Positions 61,016 through 64,000 of a stretch of DNA of 64,000 bases are shown here, piece by piece; within the stretch, counting starts at the first letter, position 1; the number at the start of each line of letters is the position of its first letter. The stretch comes from Parasphingorhabdus litoris DSM 22379 (GTDB lineage Bacteria > Pseudomonadota > Alphaproteobacteria > Sphingomonadales > Sphingomonadaceae). The notes under the pieces were generated by a model. The model had not been told where the DNA came from. It did no database searches and worked only from the letters and a program-made list of their open reading frames with translations. A program made the translations under genes and the position numbers. The DNA is taken from positions 1,612,001 through 1,676,000 of the forward strand of contig NZ_CP086727.1 in the NCBI RefSeq assembly GCF_020906275.1. Direction: 5' to 3'.

Positions 61016-63934
61016 ATGATGAGGAAACCCGTTTTACGCAACAAGTGCGCCTTCGGAGCACTGACCTTTGCATTGGCAATGATGTCTGGTCTGGCCCAGG
61101 CACAAGATATTCAAGATGCACAGGATGGCGCCGATGATGACAATATCATCGTTGTGACGGGGTCCTATATTCGTGGCACACCCGAAGATGCTGCGGTTCC
61201 GGTTGATGTTTATACCAGCGCCGATCTGGCGCAAAACGGGGTATCTTCACCACTCGAGTTTATCAAGGATCTGCCAGAAGTCGGCAGCGTTCTGGGCGAT
61301 TCCAACCAGTTTTCGGCCAATGCGCAGGCCAACCAGGGCTTTGGTTCGGTCAATCTTAGGAACCTTGGCCCAACCCGGACGCTGGTGTTATTCAATGGTC
61401 GGCGGACGCTGACTGCTCCGGGCGCTGTAGGCGGCGGATTTGGCGATACCAACTCCATCCCGCTTTTTGCGCTCGAGCGTGTCGAAATACTGAAAGACGG
61501 CGCTGCAGCAACTTATGGTTCCGATGCCATTGCTGGCGTTGCCAACTTCATCACCAAATCTGGCTTTGAAGGCGTTGAACTTCAAGGCGACTATGACTTC
61601 ATCAAAGGATCAGACAACAATTACACAGCATCAATTCTGGTCGGTCAGAATTTCGGTGATCTGAATATTATGGCTGGTTTCGGCTGGCAGCACCGTTCGG
61701 AATTGCCGTCTACTGAACGTTCCTATGGTTTCCAGCCATATGCCATCAATCCGTCTGCTTGGTCTGCATTGGCGACGCCAGGATTCTTCATTGTCCCGGG
61801 CGTTGGCCCCAGACCGGATGTCGGCTGCGCTGAAACCGGTGGTACGCCCGATGGCATCTGCCGCTTCAGTTTCATTCCGTTTGATAATCTTGTAGAAGAA
61901 GAAGATCGCTATCAAGGCTATGTCCAAGCGGATATTGACTTGACCGATACGTTCCGTTTCCACGGCGAATTTACCTATGCGCAAACCGATCTGGATCGCA
62001 TCGGAACCTCGCCTGGTTACCCACCGCTGCAAGGGCCAGGTGGTGCACGCCTCGGCGGTGGATTCACAATTGACCCAAATAACCCGGGGGCGCAGGTATT
62101 TGCTGATCAAATCGGTCTGACCACTCCTATTGCGGGACCAATTGGCGTGTTCCTGTGGCGGCCCTTCGGTAATCTGGGCAATCCAACAGACCCGGGTCGC
62201 GGTTCAGGACGTCAAACCGCGAATAACAAGGCTTTCCGGATATCGGGGACGCTGGAGAAAGACTTTTCAGATACCTTCCGTGGCCAATTATCAATGACCT
62301 GGGCCAATTATGAGCGCCGCCGCAGTTCACCCGGCGTCGTCGGTTCCCGTCTGCAAGATGCGCTTAACGGTCTGGGCGGCGCAGATTGTGATCCAGCAAC
62401 TGGAACTCCGGGCGTTGGAGGATGTCAGTGGTTCAATCCTTTCATCAACGCGGGACCTGGTAATCCGTCACTTGGATTGACGAACCCGTTTTACGTACCC
62501 GGTAACGAAAATTCGACAGACCTGATCGAATTCTTGCAAATCACCAACGGGGTGGAAGAGACCGAAGACACATTTGTTGTAGATCTGATTTTCTCTGGCG
62601 AGCTTGGTATCGACCTTGGTGGCGGCAATATTGGCTGGGCTGCCGGTGCACAATATCGCAAGCTTGATTTTCTCTCGCGTCCACTGACTCCAGAATCGAA
62701 CCTTGATTTGAACCCTTGTGTGATCTTGGGTGATCAAAGCTGTATTGGCGGTGCGTTGGATGGTGCGGGTTCGTTCATCTTCCTCGGCGGTTCTCGGCCA
62801 GAACGACTGGATCAGGACGTTAAGGCTATTTTTGTAGAAGCCGCCATTCCGTTGACCGACACACTGGAGATTACGGCCGCTGCTCGTTTTGAGGATTATG
62901 GTGGATCCATTGGTTCTACCTTCAATCCAAAGGGTGCCGTGCGTTGGGAGCCGACTGACTGGTTGGTGCTAAGAGGCTCTGTCGGGACAACCTTCCGTGG
63001 TCCGTTGGCGGCACAGGTTTCCAACAATGCCAATACTTCGCTTGCGGCCATTAGCGCTGCCAATGGTAACTTCAAAGCGGTCGATATTGCCGGTAACCCA
63101 ACTGACCTTGGACCGGAAACAGCATTCAGTTACAATGTCGGTGCTGTTGTCGATTTTGGCGGGTTTAACTTCTCCGTCGACTATTGGAGTTTTGACTTTG
63201 AGGACGAGATCACCACAACTGACGCGCAGGCAATTGCCAACAATGTCGTGCCAGTGGCTGGCGGTTTGGCCGATTGTTCCAACCCGTTCGCATCCCTGAT
63301 TACCTTTGACGGTGGCGCTTGTGTTCAGGGTACGACAAACGGTACGAACATCTCCCGTATTTTGACACAGTGGGTTAACGGTCCGAAGACAAAGACATCA
63401 GGCCTGGATTTCGCTGCAAGCTATACGACTGATATAGGTCCTGGGGTTTATTCAATCGGCGTCAATGCTAGCCATATCCTGACCTATAAGGTGGGTGACT
63501 TTAATTTGAATGGCACTCTTTTGAGAGAAGGCTTCAACGCTGTCGGCCTAGCAAATCTAGACCGTTTGCCTGGTACCATCGCGCCATGGCGGGCCAATGC
63601 CTTTATCAACTATAATGTTGCTGGCCTCAACCTGCGTTATGGCGCAACCTATATCGCGCCGGTTCGCGATGAGCGCTGCGATGGCCTAGAATTCTGTGCA
63701 ACGACCAACTTTGGTGGCACGAATTTTGGCCGGAAAATCCAGAATTATACGCAGCATGACTTCCATGCCGCCTATGATCTGCCGATCAGTTCCTTTGATG
63801 CGCAGCTGCAATTCTCGATTGAAAACTTCACTAATGAGGAAGCATCGGCCGCTCGGGTGCCGTTAGGTTATAACCCGTTTGTTGGTAATCCACTGGGCCG
63901 AGTTTTCCGTCTGGGAGCGAAAATCGGATTTTAA
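61016..63934 (+). CDS. TonB-dependent receptor
   Basis: 972 aa outer-membrane receptor. Signal peptide GALTFALAMMSGLAQAQ, a TonB-box-like start (DNIIVVTGSYIRG), plug domain (VNLRNLGPTRTLVLFNGRRT; VEILKDGAAATYGSDAIAGV), and a beta barrel that ends RVFRLGAKIGF. The barrel loops carry five spaced Cys pairs (for example VGCAETGGTPDGIC; CDPATGTPGVGGCQWFNPF). This family is expanded in Sphingomonadales; the ligand is not deducible. Ribosome site CAGGAGAG. Confidence 0.93.
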   Translation: MMRKPVLRNKCAFGALTFALAMMSGLAQAQDIQDAQDGADDDNIIVVTGSYIRGTPEDAAVPVDVYTSADLAQNGVSSPLEFIKDLPEVGSVLGDSNQFSANAQANQGFGSVNLRNLGPTRTLVLFNGRRTLTAPGAVGGGFGDTNSIPLFALERVEILKDGAAATYGSDAIAGVANFITKSGFEGVELQGDYDFIKGSDNNYTASILVGQNFGDLNIMAGFGWQHRSELPSTERSYGFQPYAINPSAWSALATPGFFIVPGVGPRPDVGCAETGGTPDGICRFSFIPFDNLVEEEDRYQGYVQADIDLTDTFRFHGEFTYAQTDLDRIGTSPGYPPLQGPGGARLGGGFTIDPNNPGAQVFADQIGLTTPIAGPIGVFLWRPFGNLGNPTDPGRGSGRQTANNKAFRISGTLEKDFSDTFRGQLSMTWANYERRRSSPGVVGSRLQDALNGLGGADCDPATGTPGVGGCQWFNPFINAGPGNPSLGLTNPFYVPGNENSTDLIEFLQITNGVEETEDTFVVDLIFSGELGIDLGGGNIGWAAGAQYRKLDFLSRPLTPESNLDLNPCVILGDQSCIGGALDGAGSFIFLGGSRPERLDQDVKAIFVEAAIPLTDTLEITAAARFEDYGGSIGSTFNPKGAVRWEPTDWLVLRGSVGTTFRGPLAAQVSNNANTSLAAISAANGNFKAVDIAGNPTDLGPETAFSYNVGAVVDFGGFNFSVDYWSFDFEDEITTTDAQAIANNVVPVAGGLADCSNPFASLITFDGGACVQGTTNGTNISRILTQWVNGPKTKTSGLDFAASYTTDIGPGVYSIGVNASHILTYKVGDFNLNGTLLREGFNAVGLANLDRLPGTIAPWRANAFINYNVAGLNLRYGATYIAPVRDERCDGLEFCATTNFGGTNFGRKIQNYTQHDFHAAYDLPISSFDAQLQFSIENFTNEEASAARVPLGYNPFVGNPLGRVFRLGAKIGF

Positions 63935-63955
63935 ATAGTTAGAATTTAAGTGGAG

Positions 63956-63986
63956 AAGGGCACGCCATGACCGGCGAGCCCTTTTT
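63956..63986 (+). terminator. Intrinsic terminator after the TonB receptor
   Basis: AAGGGC(A)CGCC-ATGACC-GGCG(A)GCCCTT followed by TTT: ten pairs with one A-A mismatch and a U-tail, 21 bases beyond the stop. Confidence 0.85.
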
Positions 63987-64000
63987 CATTTGTTTGGGAT

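Overview
The window reads as a chromosomal segment of an alphaproteobacterium of the order Sphingomonadales, probably a marine Sphingorhabdus, Parasphingorhabdus or Sphingopyxis type. Supporting signs are the moderate GC, the sphingomonad-like exosortase A (XrtA) exopolysaccharide locus, a large cysteine-looped TonB-dependent receptor, short palindromic repeats, and a complete flagellar gene set with both sigma-54-like and sigma-28-like promoters. The taxon is inferred from gene content; no rRNA is present.

Layout. 1-1951: end of an OmpR-type response regulator and its histidine kinase. 1938-11827 (minus strand): motB, motA, then flgL-K-J-I-H-G-F-E-D-C-B read leftwards. 12063-14378 (plus): a compact second MotA/MotB-like pair, flgA, flgM and a FlgN-like gene. 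14523-17401: flhA and fliA. 17540-18355 (minus): flagellin. 18973-32565 (plus): fliE-F-G-H-I-J-K-L-M-N-O-P-Q-R, flhB, fliD, fliS. Nearly all structural, export, rod, hook, filament and motor genes are therefore contiguous. flhF, flhG, rpoN, the sigma-54 activator and all chemotaxis genes are absent from the window.

I read a two-tier promoter plan. Sigma-54 type -24/-12 elements precede flgB, flhA and fliE. Sigma-28 type elements of the form TAAA-N15-NCCGTNNT precede flgM, fliC and fliD. FliA would read the second set, with FlgM holding it off until the hook is complete. The fliE operon also has an unusually long, hairpin-rich leader.

32562-38576 is a mixed interval: a DUF4126-like membrane protein, a NUDIX hydrolase, a small exported protein, tRNA-Arg(TCT), a divergent LysR regulator/MDR oxidoreductase pair, a helix-turn-helix protein, and a 0.5-kb block of inverted GC-rich repeats. 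trxB follows.

39543-58143 is an XrtA (exosortase/EPS) locus. One arm (minus) has two alpha/beta-hydrolase-fold proteins, an acyl carrier protein and a GNAT/FemAB-like protein. The other arm (plus) has an AMP-forming acyl ligase, a PLP decarboxylase, a Wza-like exporter, a chain-length protein, a tyrosine autokinase, an outer-membrane barrel, an AAA ATPase, a polysaccharide deacetylase, a FemAB protein, a glycosyltransferase, XrtA fused to EpsI, and an amidotransferase. Together they should make, modify and export an envelope polysaccharide and process PEP-CTERM proteins encoded elsewhere. The ligase, carrier and decarboxylase core looks like an uncharacterised carrier-bound chemistry module.

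58129-63934 holds housekeeping genes (truA, fmt, recR), an intergenic repeat cluster, and a TonB-dependent receptor followed by a good intrinsic terminator.
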